IMG/VR virus record: IMGVR_UViG_3300017917_004176 | Location: 1-64,000 of that record | From: a virus | Strand: one strand, 5' to 3' | Length of the DNA: 64,000 bases | Shown: positions 62,839 through 64,000 of the stretch, in pieces | Position numbering within the stretch: position 1 is the stretch's first letter | Layout: each line of letters opens with the position of its first letter | Program-made: the position numbers and the translations under genes | The notes under the pieces: generated by a model | The model's input: the letters and a program-made list of their open reading frames with translations, nothing else | The model's database searches: none | What the model was told of the DNA's origin: nothing

Positions 62839-64000
62839 TTATTTTATCCTCCAATTGTTTAATTTTATTATTTAATTCTTGAATACTTTTAACTAGCAAG
62901 GGTATTAATTTTGATTGATCGATTTGTTGATAAACAGGATTTCCATTTTTATCAATTGCGTCTTTTTCTCCAGTAACTGCTTCTGGAACATAATTTTGTA
63001 ATTCATGTGCCAAAAATCCTATTGTTTTTATTTTTATTGGATCATCTTTCCAGTTAAAAGTATAAATAGGTATAGATATTATTTTATCTAATGCCTTATC
63101 GTATAATTTTAAATCTTCTTTTAATCTATAATCTGAAGTTCCATTTACAGAAATTGAACCATAATTTACAACTATACTTCCTACTTCTACAGTATTTTGT
63201 GTACCATTGGTTCTAGTAAAAGATATTTTTTTATCCGATGGGCTGGTTGAAGTTTCAACAGCACCCTGAAAAGAAGTAATAGAATCAAATCCAAATTCTG
63301 CAATAGGTGTATTAGCATAAAGAGTGTTGCCATATTTAATGTATAGTGGAACAGAACCTCCTGCTGTAAAAGCCATGTTATTAGATCCTCTTCTATAAAT
63401 TCCAGTATTAGTATCATTTGCAAAACTAATCGATGGAGCAGTAGCGGATCCATCTTCGAATTGTATACTTGAAGCTGAGGCTCCATTATTAAAAACAGCT
63501 ATTTTATTAAAATCTATTGTAGCATTTCCTATTGCTAAAGCGTTTACTCCATTTGAAGAAAAACCCATTTGACCATCGGCCATTTGGTAGATTCCAGTAT
63601 TTGTATCTCCACTAAATGTAATAGATGGAGAAGTTACATTGCCAACTCCAAATGCTACAGTAGCACCAGTTGCTCTTACTAAGCTACCACTGCCTGTTGT
63701 TGATGACCAGGTTGGAACTGTTCCATTTGAAGTAAGGACTGTATTATTTCCTCCAATAGGAAGTCTAGTACTACTATTAGCTGCGTTTCCATAAATTAAA
63801 TCTCCAACATTAGCTATCGGACTTAAATTGTTAAATGCGACAGCTTTTGTTGTTGCTCCTGTACCACCTTTTTCCAATGGAACTGTATTAGAATAAGAAA
63901 GACCAATCCCTGATAAGTCATTATTACCATCTATAGTAAAGGTTCCTATTACATCTCCACCACTAAATGTTACAGTTCGTGCCGTTGTCCATTTTCCTGC
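62831..64000 (-). CDS. Tail fibre with S74 self-cleaving chaperone domain (5' end beyond window)
   Basis: The frame is still open at 64000, so the N-terminus is missing; at least 389 residues are present. The visible part has collagen-free fibre repeats (KGGTGATTKAVAFNNL; TNTGIYQMADGQMGFSS and TNTGIYRRGSNNMAFTA). The C-terminal domain starts with the S74 site SDYRLKEDLKLYDKALDKI and ends in a coiled coil. Such chaperones trimerise the fibre then cut themselves off. Host recognition protein. Confidence 0.85.
   Translation of the reverse strand, partial: AGKWTTARTVTFSGGDVIGTFTIDGNNDLSGIGLSYSNTVPLEKGGTGATTKAVAFNNLSPIANVGDLIYGNAANSSTRLPIGGNNTVLTSNGTVPTWSSTTGSGSLVRATGATVAFGVGNVTSPSITFSGDTNTGIYQMADGQMGFSSNGVNALAIGNATIDFNKIAVFNNGASASSIQFEDGSATAPSISFANDTNTGIYRRGSNNMAFTAGGSVPLYIKYGNTLYANTPIAEFGFDSITSFQGAVETSTSPSDKKISFTRTNGTQNTVEVGSIVVNYGSISVNGTSDYRLKEDLKLYDKALDKIISIPIYTFNWKDDPIKIKTIGFLAHELQNYVPEAVTGEKDAIDKNGNPVYQQIDQSKLIPLLVKSIQELNNKIKQLEDKINV

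Noticed and set aside
1-64000. CRISPR arrays, insertion sequences, integrase or attachment sites
   Set aside because: I saw no regular direct-repeat/spacer array, transposase or integrase. The repeats present are inverted repeats, palindromes and local near-repeats.

Overview
The window reads as part of the genome of a large, AT-rich double-stranded DNA phage of a Bacillus-like (Firmicutes) host. It carries a phage-type replisome (PHP-type DNA polymerase III alpha, DnaB-like helicase, primase, RecJ-like and Dda-like enzymes, RuvC-like nuclease), dUTPase, tail proteins ending in a self-cleaving chaperone domain, eight tRNAs, strong AGGAGG-type ribosome sites and near-consensus TTGACA-17-TATAAT promoters. 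The host guess rests mainly on ThyA, QcrB and QcrC, which read like my memory of the Bacillus subtilis proteins; no alignment was run.

Layout. (1) 1-8750: an early or host-takeover style region of small genes, most with their own promoter and terminator. Between them lie three families of non-coding elements: 18-20 bp palindromes whose arms change together, 24-26 bp operator-like inverted repeats, and back-to-back promoters that would make short leftward RNAs. A SprT-like protease plus DnaQ-like exonuclease block is duplicated here. (2) 8750-13,610: structured RNA, secreted or lipoproteins with a possible OB-fold domain, and the tRNAs Asn, initiator Met, Ser, Lys, Thr, Trp, Glu and Ile. (3) 13,715-18,450: one leftward winged-helix regulator with its own operator, then a tightly overlapping rightward run of very small proteins, many with one membrane helix, and a lysozyme-like protein. 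(4) 18,510-26,100: UV damage endonuclease, three large unfamiliar proteins including a paralogous pair, an M20-like metallohydrolase and thymidylate synthase. (5) 26,130-36,600: metabolism: B12-dependent ribonucleotide reductase, an FAD enzyme, serine hydroxymethyltransferase, ferritin, thioredoxin, a BMP-family nucleoside-binding lipoprotein, and qcrB-qcrC, two subunits of the respiratory menaquinol:cytochrome c reductase. (6) 36,640-52,480: recombination and replication, two holin-like proteins, AdoMet decarboxylase, dUTPase and RuvC-like nuclease. (7) 52,500-64,000, leftward: tail, baseplate and fibre genes with two M23 peptidase domains; the last gene runs off the window.

How it fits together. 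NrdJ, thioredoxin, SHMT, ThyA, dUTPase and a guanylate-kinase-like protein form a route from ribonucleotides to dNTPs that feeds the encoded replisome. The early region is probably switched on by host sigma-A. Its inverted repeats and the leftward regulator suggest phage-encoded control. The most unexpected content is the respiratory pair qcrB-qcrC beside a BMP lipoprotein, and the leftward small-RNA modules in the first 2.2 kb.
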